Positions 22,596 to 33,410 of a DNA stretch of 64,000 nt are shown one piece after another. Each line of letters begins with the position of its first letter. Position 1 is the stretch's first letter. This stretch comes from Pteria penguin. Lineage: Eukaryota > Mollusca > Bivalvia > Pterioida > Pteriidae. The translations under genes were made by a program, and so were the position numbers. The notes beneath the pieces are model-generated. The model had not been told where the DNA came from, did no database searches, and saw nothing but the letters and a program-made list of their open reading frames with translations. Where the stretch lies: positions 6,578,329 to 6,642,328 of the forward strand of contig CM068590.1 in the NCBI GenBank assembly GCA_035048485.1, given 5' to 3'.

Positions 22596-22785
22596 TTACA
22601 CATGCCTGTGTGTATATGTGTCTGTGTCTTTTTGTGTGTGTACACGTGTAGAAGTGCATGTAGGTATATGTGTGTAGGTGTGAATAGGTGTTTGTGTGTA
22701 GGTGTTTGTATCTGTAGGTGTGCATGTTTGTAGATGTGTGAAGGTGTGTATGTAGGTGTTTTTGTGTGTTTGTGCCTCCTGATAT
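22596..22785. repeat. Cryptic GT-rich simple sequence
   Basis: Imperfect 'gtgtaggtgt' and 'tgtgtgt' steps over ~190 bp. It gives rise to spurious Cys-rich or His/Thr-rich frames on both strands. Confidence 0.7.
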
Positions 22786-22812
22786 CTCACGTTAACTGTA
22801 AATATTGTATAT

Positions 22813-22813
<1 letters not shown>

Positions 22814-22856
<43 letters not shown>
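22814..22856. repeat. (ATT)n microsatellite
   Basis: About 14 perfect ATT units followed by a G run. Confidence 0.9.
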
Positions 22857-23164
22857 TGGGGGGGGGATTGAGGATGGGGGTGGAGAGAGGATTTGTTTTT
22901 CTATATGAATGGTTTCTTATGTCTCGTCCGCAGGACATACATGCAGATAAAAGACGGTAAATCCAAACAGCCGTTATCGATGCCAAGAAGTCAATTTTGA
23001 AATCGAGTGCGATTCCACCAAACCACCAAAACCATGGATTACACATCCTTCCTAAATGTATGAACACATACATACAGAGGGCACACAGGTAATTGAATGA
23101 CCAGGTGCAGAATGCACTACGTATTCTACCACATCAGACATATAACTGTCTGATACCCGCATTA

Positions 23165-23628
23165 TTCTGCTACTTCCTTGTCGTCATTCATCATGTCAGG
23201 GACGTACATGTCTGATATTTCCCACGTTAAACTGCTATTTCCCTGTCGTCATGTCAGGGGCGTATCAAACTGATATTACCCGCGTTGATATGCTACTTCC
23301 CTGTTATTTATCATATAGGGGGCCTACCTGTCTGATTGTACCTACGTTAGTCTGCTATTTCCCCTGTCGTCAATTATCATGTCAGGGGCGTACCTGTTTG
23401 ATATTACCTACCATAATCTGTTACTTCCCTGTCGTCATTTATCACGTCAGGGGCTTACCTGACTGATATTATCCGCGTTAATCTGCTACTTCCCTGTCGT
23501 CGTTTATCATGTCAGGGACGTACCTGTCTGATATTACCTACGCTAATCTGTTACTTCCCTGTCGTCATTTATCATGTCAGGGGAGTAGGCTGATATTACC
23601 TACGCTAATCTCTTACTTCCCTCTCCCA
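23165..23628. repeat. 65-bp minisatellite, about seven units
   Basis: Each unit runs 'ctgctacttccctgtcgtca', 'tttatcatgtcaggggcgta', 'cctgtctgatattacctacg', 'ttaat' with scattered changes. Units vary from about 50 to 67 bp, and the last ones are shortened. Within each unit, 'tccctg' and 'caggg' can pair. Confidence 0.85.
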
Positions 23629-23896
23629 AACCTGAGGCACAAGTAGATTTGTGGCTACCATTCAGTGGATTTCATTCACATATATTTATGGACAATGTCA
23701 TAAATGTTTTAGAGTACCAAAACCTTTCCTCTCTCTCTCTCTTTCTCTCTCTCTCTCTTTTCTTTTTCTCCTCCTCCTCCCTTTTCTTCATCGTCTTTTT
23801 TTTCTTCTTCTTCTTCATTGACTTGTGCCTGCTTCCCTCTGTCTTTCTTCAGACTCAGCTACACCAATGATGATAATCTGTTTGGTTTACATTTTT

Positions 23897-24822
23897 ATAC
23901 GCCCGTCCAATAGACGGGACGTATTATGTTATGGCGCTGTCCGTCCGTCCGTGCGTCCGTCCGTCCGTGTGTCCGTCCGTCTGTCCGGGGTCATGTTTCC
24001 GGACTTTTTTTGGACGTCTTTGAAGATATTGCGATGAAATTTAGTATATAGCTTTATTTCAAGCGGCGTCAGCACCAGTTCGAGTTTCGTTAAGGTTGAC
24101 CTACTTTTGACAGAGTTATGGTCCTATTTTTTGTCAAAACATTATGAAATTTATTATGAAACAAGTAAAATGTACCAACTATCACATGTTACGGGTTTTA
24201 ATATCTTTTTCTTCATTTTTGAGAAATTTATAATTTTAGGGGGGGGGGGGTAACCATATGTCCTAGGTCATGTTTTCCGGACTTTTTTTTGCCGCCTTTC
24301 AAGATATTGAGTTGAAATTTGGTATATAGCTTTATTCCAAGCGGCGTCAGTACCAGTTCGAGTTTTGTTACAATTGACCTACTTTTGACGGATTTATGGC
24401 CCTTGGACTTAGAAATTTCAAGATTTTGTTTTGAAAATTCATTAAAAATCTAATTTTTGTAAAAACATTATGAAATTTACCATGAAACAAGTAAAATGTA
24501 CCAACTTCCATATATTTTACAGGTATGATATTTTTTTTTTTCATTATTGAGAAATTTATAGTTTTAGGAGGGGAAGGGGGGGGGTGCTAGTTCTAAAAAA
24601 TTTCAAGTTTTTTTTTTGCAGGTCAAGTTCCAAGCTCGGTTGGATAGGACCGTTCTGCAGGAGTTATTGCCCTTGGACTTATTCCTATGATAAAATGCTA
24701 TGAAACGCAATTAACTTCAGTAAACGTCAGATGTTTTTCATGAAAATCATGCCAAATGCGAATTGATCCTGTCCGTATTAAGCGACGGGCGTATTATGCC
24801 ACGCTAGGCGTTGCTCTTGTTT
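23897..24822 (+). repeat. Hairpin-capped repeat element with ~280-bp internal tandem units
   Basis: It starts with a hairpin ('cccgtccaatagacggg') and a GTCC/GTCT-rich tract. Two ~280-bp tandem units begin 'ggtcatgtttccggac' at 23989 and 'ggtcatgttttccggac' at 24271. It ends 'gacgggcgtattatg...ttgctcttgt'. The first and last 12 bp ('tatacgcccgtc' and 'gacgggcgtatt') are inverted repeats. No protein is encoded. The plan resembles 43562-45945. Confidence 0.6.
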
Positions 24823-25365
24823 CAAGTTGACAATATGTGATGTGTATCGCCATCAGCAGCATCATCCTCTTGAACCGTTCTTCATGATGTCATAGTTCGC
24901 CTTTACGTTTACTTAAGGAAATTCCTACCTAAAATCATCTTTATTTACACAATTATTGCATTCTTTCCTTAAAATCATACAGAGAAGTTACAATACGTTA
25001 GAAATTAGGAGCAATGGTATCATTACAAGGAGATCTAAAAACAAAACCATCTCTTGTATAAATTCATCTCTCAAGTGCATATAAACATACACCGACAAGG
25101 ACATATTCTTATGTCAAATAAAATTTGGACAAAAATCTCATTTTACATAAGGCCTTAGTACAATGAGTATTATCAGCAATGATTTGTCATAGAATCTTTA
25201 TACGATATGAATAAATTAAAATGTAATATGACCATCCTGGTTTAAGATCTCGGGTGACCCGTTGCTCTCTAAATGAAATTCATAGGCCAGTAATCTAACT
25301 GTAAATCGCCATGAACCCTAAATGCACCATAGCTGAACTTGGTCATAAGCCATCAATCGTAAATG
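24823..25365. other. Gene-free interval
   Basis: No convincing gene or repeat recognised. Confidence 0.3.
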
Positions 25366-25510
25366 CAGTGGCGGATACAGGATTTCCGAAAAAGGTGGGG
25401 GACACATGTGTATTAGCAAAACTACTCATCCATTTTTGGTGCAAAATCTGGATTTTTACCGGTAAATATGCACCAAAATGCGGGCCCGGCTCCCTCTAAA
25501 TCCGCCACTG
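25366..25510. mobile_element. CAGTGGCGGA-ended MITE, best copy (145 bp)
   Basis: Perfect 10-bp terminal inverted repeats 'cagtggcgga' and 'tccgccactg', extended imperfectly. No obvious target duplication and no coding capacity. The ends place it with 15818-15951 and 16431-16596. The superfamily is not assigned. Confidence 0.7.
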
Positions 25511-25602
25511 TAATGTACCATATCATGTCATGGACCCCGTTTCATCAACATGTGTAAATTTTCTACTAACTAAATCTTACGCCAATGGCGTAAGTCTGCT
25601 TA

Positions 25603-25606
25603 CGTA
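25603..25606. repeat. Target-site duplication (CGTA), left
   Basis: CGTA directly abuts the left LTR and recurs at 33407-33410 after the right LTR. Ty3/gypsy integrases make 4-6-bp duplications. Confidence 0.8.
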
Positions 25607-25778
25607 TGTTGTATATTGACTTATAACGATGAGATGGATATGGATATTTATTCTTCTCAATCAATAGGTGAAAAGTGAAACACATACATCAACATAGGAA
25701 AAACTCATACATAAAGTAAAGTATAGAATGGTAACGGTACAAAATGAAATCCGGAACTCGGATGCCCAGTATATAACA
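25607..25778 (-). repeat. 3' LTR of the Ty3/gypsy element
   Basis: 172 bp, TG...CA ends on the plus strand reading TGTTGT...ATAACA. It matches 33235-33406 except at one base. Confidence 0.95.
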
Positions 25779-26631
25779 TCCCCCGCAAATCAAATTTAGT
25801 CCCCTAAAATTTGTTTTGAATAGTAAGACTGGCATCCAGGTTCAACACAATGCATCATAAGGAAATACTAAGCACAATCAAATCATGAATATCAATCAAA
25901 TCATAGCAACCACTTGCTTCAAAAATAAAACTAATACATTCCTCAACATCACTCTGACAAAATAATAACTGATCATCTCAATGTCAAAAATGCCTAAGAA
26001 AATGTAATTAATTCGTATAAACACATCAGAGATTCCATACTCTTTGAAAGATACAAGGTGATAATTATCCAGTGAAACACATTTTCACAAATCAGTCACA
26101 CAAAAATTTGATGGCCAGACCTAAATAACACATATTCCCATCATACACACATTTGATAATCATCACAAGGTATAGGATTTTATTCATGTGTAAAATACTC
26201 TATAGGCAATTGAGAACGATAGTACGGCAGCTATAAACCAATTTACAGATAAACTCAAAATAAATGCAAATAGATCATGTTGCTCGTCACATATAAGACA
26301 TAATGCCATTTTCGTTTGACGATATAGCGACTAGAATGCAAACCATTGGGATAAAATGCAAACTCTCAAAAATAGTCTAAAAATACACATCAGTGATCTG
26401 TATCTGTATATCCAAACCAAATTCAAACGATTTGAAACCATAACAAGATAAAAGTGAACAATATACTACTTGGTATAACTCTGAACGGGTCTTCTAGAAT
26501 TAACAATCGAACTTGAACAAACTGTAACTATAACGAGGGTCAGCACCTATATGTGCTAAGTATACACATGATATAAGAGAGAAAAAAGTAAAATACAAAT
26601 TTCAAAGTGTCAATACTAGTTCATGAAATCT

Positions 26632-28629
26632 TTACACGACCGGAGGTGGTCTGTTGCGCAATAGTTTTAATGCATAATTACTAAGATCCGATTTCGGTAA
26701 CCACTTTGCATTTTGCGCCGGTTCGCCGACAAAATGAACCAAATATTCTGTCCGCCCTTGAACATTTCGTTCTGCGAGAATGCGCTTCACTTTGCGAGTG
26801 TAGTCGGAATCGGAACTATCGCGACAACAGTCAGGCTGCAAATACGTTCCGTCACGGAACTTAATTGGTTGCTGCTTAGTTCGAGTAGAGCGGCGCAGCG
26901 CAATGTCATCATGCACTTCCTCTTCCGTTGTAGGGTCCTTTCTCACTTCCTGTTCCTGTAAAACGTTCTGCGTCACATTCGGATTGTGAGTTTCGGAGTC
27001 TGTGGCGTCCCGCACTTGTCCGGATGAAATATCACTATTGGATGAGCGTCTTTCATCGTGTTTTGTAACAACTCGGTCCATCAAATACGGAACGGGATTC
27101 GGCACTCTAACATGAGCTGGTTTCAGACGGTTCTTATGAATCGGCCGGGGCAAACACTTGTTTGTGTGTGGATCGCGCAAGATCACTAGATGGTCACTGC
27201 ATTCGCGATGCACGATATACGGCCCAGCAAACGTTGGTTTAAGTTTCCTCCCCCGACCGGTAGGGTCCGTTTGTAGATATACGTAATCACCTTTCTCGAG
27301 GGCAAGTATATGCAAGTCGTTGTTTACGTTTCCAAGCATTTTGCTCGCTGCGTGTATCGCGTGGTCCTTGATCTCTGTTCTGATCTCACTGAGACGTGTA
27401 GTTAGTGACGTCATGTACTGTTGAAGATTTCCTGGTTTACTATCAAGGTCTTCCTCCTGCGTATACCGTGCCAAGGGAAATGTAGGTCTCGTGCCAAACA
27501 ATATTTCAAACGGCGAGTATCGGAGCGCAGCATGCGGGGTGCAGTTTATAGAAAATACGATTCCCGGCAAAACATCTTCCCAAGACAAGCCTCTGGAAAC
27601 GAACGACGTAGGCCGCTCGGCTAAAGTTCTATGCGATCGTTCAACTGCGCCGAGACAGTAATGCACGTAGCTCGGGGTAAATTCTTGGTTGATCTGTAGT
27701 AATTCGCAAACGGAAGTCATACACTCCGACATAAACTCCCGGCCTTGGTCGCTTAATAGAGTACGGCAGGTTCCGTATGTACAAAATAGTTTGAAGAGCG
27801 CATGCGCGACACTAATAGAGTCTTTGTTTCTAAGTGGCTCTGCAATGAGAACTTTGGTGAACATATCCACTGCTGTAAACACATAGCTGCATCCACTAGA
27901 AGTCACTGGTAGGGGTCCATAAAGATCCATTTGCCAGACTTCAAATGGTCCTGTAGGCAGTGGATACGACTTAATGCCCATCTTAGTCCGAATATTTGCA
28001 ACTTTCCGCGTCTGACACTCATGGCACGAACGCACATAGTCAGAAATGATAACGCTCATACGCGGGAAGAAATAATGTTCTCGCACGAGGTCTAGCATCG
28101 CTTGAATTCCACAGTGAGCGCCCATGGAGGATTCGTGATACACTCTTAAAATAGGTTTCACCAAAGATATCGGCAACGCGAGTTGCGCCGACGACATATT
28201 TTGCGCTCGCACAGATTTGGGTTTTCTCGAATAATACAGTAATTTGTCCGACAAAAAATAGTCCGCGGCCTGCACTAAAACTTTGCGTGCGTCCTTCTGA
28301 GATTCGGGTAGCGTATTTTCCGTTAAATACTTTATAATAGGTTTATAGGTCACATCTTGTCGTTGCAATCTGCAAATATTAGGAATGCTGAAATCCTCCG
28401 TGTTCGGAATGTCTGTAGTATCGTCCAAAGTACCGGAAGTAGTGGCATCTTCCTCCAAAGACGCATGGCGCGCTATCGGCGTCTGCGGTACATCAATATC
28501 AGTGGCAGCAGTATAAAATCCATGGTTATCAACATCAACCTCTGTAGCCTGTTGTGTATCGTTTTGAGTAACCAGTAATTCATTGATATCCGTTCGCATG
28601 TCAGCACTAATGCTATTTCGCTCACACAA
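26632..28629 (-). CDS. Integrase with C-terminal chromodomain (Ty3/gypsy pol, second frame)
   Basis: There is no ATG at the start. The frame opens after a TGA at about 28637 and lies -1 relative to the upstream gag-pol frame, which it overlaps by ~157 bp, so it is probably the continuation of pol. An H-x6-H...C-x2-C zinc-binding segment (H165, H172, C202, C205, counted from 28629) precedes the catalytic core D235 (WQMDLYG), D294 (LLSDQG), E330 (GAVERS). The D-x35-E spacing is canonical. A GPY/F-like region and a linker follow. The last ~60 residues (KVKRILAERNVQG...YLVHFVGEP...KWLPKSDL) are a chromodomain, which can direct integration to modified chromatin. All catalytic residues are intact. 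Confidence 0.9.
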   Translation of the reverse strand: MCERNSISADMRTDINELLVTQNDTQQATEVDVDNHGFYTAATDIDVPQTPIARHASLEEDATTSGTLDDTTDIPNTEDFSIPNICRLQRQDVTYKPIIKYLTENTLPESQKDARKVLVQAADYFLSDKLLYYSRKPKSVRAQNMSSAQLALPISLVKPILRVYHESSMGAHCGIQAMLDLVREHYFFPRMSVIISDYVRSCHECQTRKVANIRTKMGIKSYPLPTGPFEVWQMDLYGPLPVTSSGCSYVFTAVDMFTKVLIAEPLRNKDSISVAHALFKLFCTYGTCRTLLSDQGREFMSECMTSVCELLQINQEFTPSYVHYCLGAVERSHRTLAERPTSFVSRGLSWEDVLPGIVFSINCTPHAALRYSPFEILFGTRPTFPLARYTQEEDLDSKPGNLQQYMTSLTTRLSEIRTEIKDHAIHAASKMLGNVNNDLHILALEKGDYVYLQTDPTGRGRKLKPTFAGPYIVHRECSDHLVILRDPHTNKCLPRPIHKNRLKPAHVRVPNPVPYLMDRVVTKHDERRSSNSDISSGQVRDATDSETHNPNVTQNVLQEQEVRKDPTTEEEVHDDIALRRSTRTKQQPIKFRDGTYLQPDCCRDSSDSDYTRKVKRILAERNVQGRTEYLVHFVGEPAQNAKWLPKSDLSNYALKLLRNRPPPVV

Positions 28630-31600
28630 AGGTCAGATACTTCTGATGGCGCGTTAATGGATAAAGTGTCAGCGATTGTCTCCGCGTCAACACTAGAGTC
28701 AATTTCGCGCACAAGTAATTCGGACAGCGATTTAACGGATTTGTCGTCTGTTGTACATGTAACCGATTCACTTTCTTGTACATCATTTGGGCACACAATA
28801 CTGCGCGTATCAGCTTCGGACACAAGTAATGCACGAGGGAGCGTCTTTTCGCAATGTTTTCGCGGTCTGCGCATATGCGGTAACTTCCGTCCTAACCCTA
28901 GATACTGAGAAGCTAAATCGTCCGTGTCCGCGTCGTATCCGTCATCCACTGTACCATGTAGAACGGGAACACACATTATGTGATTGGCACAAACGGTATT
29001 CGACCTAGTCGCGATGAGGTCCTGCAACGTATTACCTTCCGGTAAGCGTACCTCTCCGCGCGCTTCCGTAACATATGGGAAATATGGGTCGTCTTCTGAC
29101 GGGCTAGAGAAATCGGAGAAGGAACCATCCGGAATATTTCGCGAAAGTGCGTCGGCAACTTGCATTTCCGCAGCTGGTTTGTATTGAATGTCGATACTAA
29201 ATTGTTGAAGTATCGCGAGCCAGCGCTCGTAGATCGCGCCTTTAAGCTGTTTCTGGAAAAGGGGACGCAACGCTTGGTGATCACATTCAACGATAAATCG
29301 GCTACCGCGCACATAATCCGCACAATCAAGAACTGCAGTCACCATGCCTAGTAACTCTAATTTCGTTGGCCCGTATGATTGTTGCCACTTGCTGAGCGAT
29401 TTCGATCCAAAGCGAATAACATTGACAGTGTCACCATCCTGTTGATACAGCATATAACCTATCCCCTTCGAACTAGTGTCCACCGCAATCCTAAACTGTT
29501 TCCGGAAATCGGGAAATGCGAGCACGGGTCCCGTCGTTAGAGATACACGTAAATGTTCAAAAGCGGCGGTGTGTATGTCTGTCCACATAAAGTTCGCGCC
29601 TTTCTTCAAAAGTTGCTGTAACGGAAACACGATCGCACTGAAATTGTCAATGTACTTTCGAAACCAGTTGAACAAACCCATTGTTCTGCGCAGTTCGTTT
29701 GCGTCTCTTGGTATCGGTAGGTCCATAATCGCCTTCACTCTATCTGGAGGGGGACGGATGCCCTCGCTGGAAATCATGTGACCGAGAAACACACAAGAGT
29801 CTTGCGCAAAGTGACATTTCGCGGGATTAAGTTTGAGTCCGGCGGCCCGGAAACGGTCTAGAACTTCCTGTATATCAGACATGTGATTCGCAAAACTCTC
29901 CGATACGATCAATACATCGTCCAAATAGCACAAGCACGATCGGAAAGTCAAACCTTTTAGGACTTTATCCATCAGAAGCTGAAACGAGTTGGGCGCCGTG
30001 CTCAAGCCCATCGGAAGTCGCAAAAATTTATGTGTGCCGAAACACGTATTGAAAGCCGTATAACGCGTCGACTCCGGGGATATGCCCATTTGAAAGAACC
30101 CCGAGCTCAAATCTATAGACGTGAAGTAATTCGGAGTGAACTCGGTGAAAGACTCCGTGAGATCCTGCAAATTAGGAATTGTGTAACGGAACTCCTGTGT
30201 TTGCGAATTTAAATATCGAAAGTCACAGCAAAATCTGAACTGAGAAAGACTAGTCTCCTTCGTCACGTTCAGGCTCGCGGTTTTGTCCTTGCACCGTTTA
30301 CTGACTAAAACGATCGGACTGGTGATCGGTAACTCCTCGTTCTCGCTAACTGGCGCGATAATGCCCTGCGCGAGTAACTCGTCTAGGTGGTGACTTAACA
30401 CCTCCTTCTTTTCCGGCGGAAGTCGATACGGTCTCTGGTGCTTGGGCGCAGCATCCAATTTTAATGAAATTTTATGCTGAACCATATCTGTAAAGCCAAG
30501 CGATGGGTTCTCGGGAGTAACAAATAAATCACTATTGCGACTTAACAACGCGTGCATATCCGCAATCTGCGATTCGGTCAGTTTGGTATTGGATAACTCA
30601 AATTTGTCGAGAAACGCGACTGACTGTTGCACGTTACTAACGGACGGTTTGCTAGAAATTGGAACAAATGTCACTTCCATATCTGTCAATAATTCACATG
30701 AGGAAAGGCATTTTCCTTTCGGTATACACACAGAATAATGGGTAGAACTGAGCAATTTGATAGGTACAAATCTATCTACAGATACAGTACACAGTGACTT
30801 AGCAACCATAATACCTTTCTTAAACAAATATGAGTCATTTGAACATATTCCCTGGGTACCTGACAAAATATGAGTAGGTGCTTTGCCCCACACAATAGTC
30901 TCTGATTGAGGCGGCAAATCTATTCGCCTAGTACTTCTGATTTTAATGTGCTTAGGTCTTGAACCTGACATCTGCATTTTCTCAAAATCAATTTGAATTC
31001 TATTTGATACAAGATAATGTGTACCTAGTATGACAGGATGCGTACATGTAGGAAAAATGTAAAACAATAAGCTATGGACATGACCATCAATATTGACCTT
31101 GACCCTAGCAGTGCCATCAACCTTGATTGTCTCATTATTGGCTAGTGAAACATCACATTTGGACAAATAATGTATTTCAGACTTGTATGTACAAGGTAAA
31201 GAATTGTAAACCTGCCTTGACATAATATTAATTGAACTCCCTGTGTCAACTAAAGCAGAATATTGCATATCAGAAATACAAAGTAACATATACATAAATG
31301 TGTGAGCATCTTGCTCCATGTTGGTCTGATCCATTTCTACCTCACTAGTGTCACCGTCACAAGTAGCACCTTCACAAGAAGAATCGTTCGTATATGTAGC
31401 GGTAGGCTTCGCAGCATGAACGGAAGGGACATCTACTGGTATACTCCTCGCGGACGATGTCCCTGGTTCCCGAGGACTCCAACGTTTCCCGAATTTGATA
31501 CACTGGGGGGGTGGCACTGCCATAAATTGGCGGCATTGTAGGGCTTGGTGCCCCTTCTGAAAGCATATCTGACATGTAAACGACAGGTCGGCATTGCTGG

Positions 31601-32582
31601 CTCCATTCCAGTTACAATTACGACGGATGTGTCCTTCTGAGTGGCAAGCATAGCACGTTTTAGACGAAGTCTTAGGGCCTTGTGGAACACTTGCCGGCCC
31701 ATGGACGGACAACGACTGAACTAGAGATGTTAAAGACTTGATTTGATCTCTAAGTTCAGAAAGTTCACTGCTTTCTTTCGGACGAACGGCTGCCACACTG
31801 ACAGATGCATCATGTAATCTGTATCCAAAAGTTTCACCCATTTTGGCAGCAGCCAAGGCAGCACTGCTGTCTTCATGATTGCCAGCCCGCACAAAAAATG
31901 CTAGTTTTTCAGGTAGCCCATTAATAAAACGCACCATTAGTTCGTGATCCGGTTTCTTCAAAATTTGGCCTTTCTCAGACAAAGAGCTATAATAGTCTTC
32001 TAACGACTGACCAGGTAACAGCAACATTTTCTGGAACATTTCGCTTTCCAACATAACGGTGGAACTTTGCCATCCTAGTTCCAAGTACTTTTTGCGGAAA
32101 CAAATTTCGAGTTCGTCCCATGACGATTTTAAAACACTCTCTAAGCTGTCGAACCACTGTAAAGCCGGACCCTGTAGGTGAAGGTGAAATGCGGCGACTT
32201 TCCTTTCTGATGTATTGTCCAGACCATGGAGCGTGGCAAAAGACTGGAATTCTGACAAAAATTTAGAAGCATTATCTTGAGAATAGCCGGAAAATTTCCG
32301 ACACTGACCTAACTTCTCCATATTTAATGATTGTAATTTGGGCGGAGAAAATGACACAGGTGATACGGGTGCATTAAATTTCGGGGGAGAAAGAGATGTA
32401 GAGGAAGGTTTCAAATATTTCGCAGCTAAATATGTATTGCTATGGTCACTATCGCTTTTGTCACTATCTACATCCTCAAAACAATTGTCATTGATGAACT
32501 CCCCAGACAAAACTGGTACATCACACAAATCTTGATAAACCCCTGATTGGCTGTAAATTGACTCTGTATCACTCTCTGCCAT
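28473..32582 (-). CDS. Gag-protease-RT-RNase H polyprotein of the Ty3/gypsy element (1369 aa)
   Basis: Start at ATG 32582, about 650 bp inside the 5' LTR. Gag and pol are fused in one frame. Gag core ~90-260, then two CCHC knuckles (C310-C323, C337-C350). Aspartic protease with DTGS at 446-449. Reverse transcriptase ~700-925 with YLDD at 886-889. RNase H ~1030-1148 with D1034, E1076, D1101 and D1144. The last ~45 residues after the integrase frame opens look non-coding, supporting a frame switch near 28630. The transcript would be copied by the RT in virus-like particles. No stop or indel interrupts the enzymatic domains. Confidence 0.95.
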   Translation of the reverse strand: MAESDTESIYSQSGVYQDLCDVPVLSGEFINDNCFEDVDSDKSDSDHSNTYLAAKYLKPSSTSLSPPKFNAPVSPVSFSPPKLQSLNMEKLGQCRKFSGYSQDNASKFLSEFQSFATLHGLDNTSERKVAAFHLHLQGPALQWFDSLESVLKSSWDELEICFRKKYLELGWQSSTVMLESEMFQKMLLLPGQSLEDYYSSLSEKGQILKKPDHELMVRFINGLPEKLAFFVRAGNHEDSSAALAAAKMGETFGYRLHDASVSVAAVRPKESSELSELRDQIKSLTSLVQSLSVHGPASVPQGPKTSSKTCYACHSEGHIRRNCNWNGASNADLSFTCQICFQKGHQALQCRQFMAVPPPQCIKFGKRWSPREPGTSSARSIPVDVPSVHAAKPTATYTNDSSCEGATCDGDTSEVEMDQTNMEQDAHTFMYMLLCISDMQYSALVDTGSSINIMSRQVYNSLPCTYKSEIHYLSKCDVSLANNETIKVDGTARVKVNIDGHVHSLLFYIFPTCTHPVILGTHYLVSNRIQIDFEKMQMSGSRPKHIKIRSTRRIDLPPQSETIVWGKAPTHILSGTQGICSNDSYLFKKGIMVAKSLCTVSVDRFVPIKLLSSTHYSVCIPKGKCLSSCELLTDMEVTFVPISSKPSVSNVQQSVAFLDKFELSNTKLTESQIADMHALLSRNSDLFVTPENPSLGFTDMVQHKISLKLDAAPKHQRPYRLPPEKKEVLSHHLDELLAQGIIAPVSENEELPITSPIVLVSKRCKDKTASLNVTKETSLSQFRFCCDFRYLNSQTQEFRYTIPNLQDLTESFTEFTPNYFTSIDLSSGFFQMGISPESTRYTAFNTCFGTHKFLRLPMGLSTAPNSFQLLMDKVLKGLTFRSCLCYLDDVLIVSESFANHMSDIQEVLDRFRAAGLKLNPAKCHFAQDSCVFLGHMISSEGIRPPPDRVKAIMDLPIPRDANELRRTMGLFNWFRKYIDNFSAIVFPLQQLLKKGANFMWTDIHTAAFEHLRVSLTTGPVLAFPDFRKQFRIAVDTSSKGIGYMLYQQDGDTVNVIRFGSKSLSKWQQSYGPTKLELLGMVTAVLDCADYVRGSRFIVECDHQALRPLFQKQLKGAIYERWLAILQQFSIDIQYKPAAEMQVADALSRNIPDGSFSDFSSPSEDDPYFPYVTEARGEVRLPEGNTLQDLIATRSNTVCANHIMCVPVLHGTVDDGYDADTDDLASQYLGLGRKLPHMRRPRKHCEKTLPRALLVSEADTRSIVCPNDVQESESVTCTTDDKSVKSLSELLVREIDSSVDAETIADTLSINAPSEVSDLCVSEIALVLTCERISMNYWLLKTIHNRLQRLMLITMDFILLPLILMYRRRR

Positions 32583-33215
32583 GAATTGTTAACACTAATT
32601 GAGTGATACACACTTCAAAACAGCAACCTTGCAGATATATCATATGATCTAATTTACATGACTCACAAAAAATTAAAATTAAAAGTGAGTGTATACATCA
32701 CGGTTCAATGTATGAAATATGAACCCTGTACTGTAAAAATTTATACTAGGCACATGGGCGTGACATGGATGATGGAAGCATACAAGATGCATGTGCATAC
32801 ATGAAACTAACTACAAAGTTACAAACCATTATTCAGTGTCATGTCATGCAAATATGAATTAAATATATAAACAAAAATATTCAGAACAGTATGAAAACTC
32901 TGATGTCCGATTTGGCGGGTGGTGTCCGGTGAACTGGTCTAAGCGGAACAACACTCAAGTCAAAACTCAAAAAGTTCATCGGCACGGATCTGGACAACGC
33001 GACGACCTGGTCAGTACTACATGCGAAGTATATCTAATAATAAATCGTGGTTCTATCGTCTGAAATACGGAGTTCGTGGCCAGCATACGAATGTCAGAAA
33101 ATTTCCTGGCAAAATATTTGACAGAATCGGCGTTGAAGGGCATGACAAACAGTGCAAATTCATCGTGAAATCGTCATCAATGTGCGGCATAATAACAACT
33201 GAGGTACATCACCGA

Positions 33216-33234
33216 TTGTTTAGATTCTCCACCA
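33216..33234 (-). other. Primer-binding site of the Ty3/gypsy element
   Basis: Directly next to the 5' LTR, the sense strand reads TGGTGGAGAATC..., complementary to a tRNA 3' end terminating in CCA. The tRNA species was not identified. Confidence 0.6.
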
Positions 33235-33406
33235 TGTTGTATATTGACTTATAACGGTGAGATGGATATGGATATTTATTCTTCTCAATCAATAGGTGAA
33301 AAGTGAAACACATACATCAACATAGGAAAAACTCATACATAAAGTAAAGTATAGAATGGTAACGGTACAAAATGAAATCCGGAACTCGGATGCCCAGTAT
33401 ATAACA
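33235..33406 (-). repeat. 5' LTR of the Ty3/gypsy element
   Basis: 172 bp, same ends as the 3' LTR. It should contain promoter and polyadenylation signals; no TATA box stands out. Followed by CGTA (33407-33410), the right target duplication. Confidence 0.95.
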
Positions 33407-33410
33407 CGTA

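Larger units (their letters stand above)
25607..33406 (-). mobile_element. Ty3/gypsy LTR retrotransposon with chromodomain integrase, 7.8 kb
   Basis: The element is on the minus strand: LTR (33406-33235), gag-pol frame, integrase frame, LTR (25778-25607). The two 172-bp LTRs differ at one position (an A/G in 'ataacRatgag'-type context near 25630 and 33258), so insertion is recent. The TG...CA ends and CGTA duplication are intact. In sense, a TGG-starting primer-binding site directly follows the 5' LTR, and a G-rich polypurine tract (gcggggga, complement at 25779-25786) precedes the 3' LTR. All domains of an autonomous element are present. The one defect or peculiarity is a -1 frame change between RNase H and integrase. 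Confidence 0.95.

Noticed and set aside
22456..22790. His/Thr-rich and Cys-rich frames
   Set aside because: Translations of cryptic GT/GTA simple sequence on both strands.
23165..23628. CRISPR-like array
   Set aside because: Units are contiguous degenerate tandem repeats with no distinct spacers, in a eukaryotic context.
23649..23870. Frame with Ser/Leu/Phe runs
   Set aside because: Pyrimidine-rich simple sequence (CT and TTC tracts).
26713..32535. Plus-strand open frames inside the Ty3 element
   Set aside because: Shadows of the minus-strand gag-pol and integrase frames; no domain recognised.
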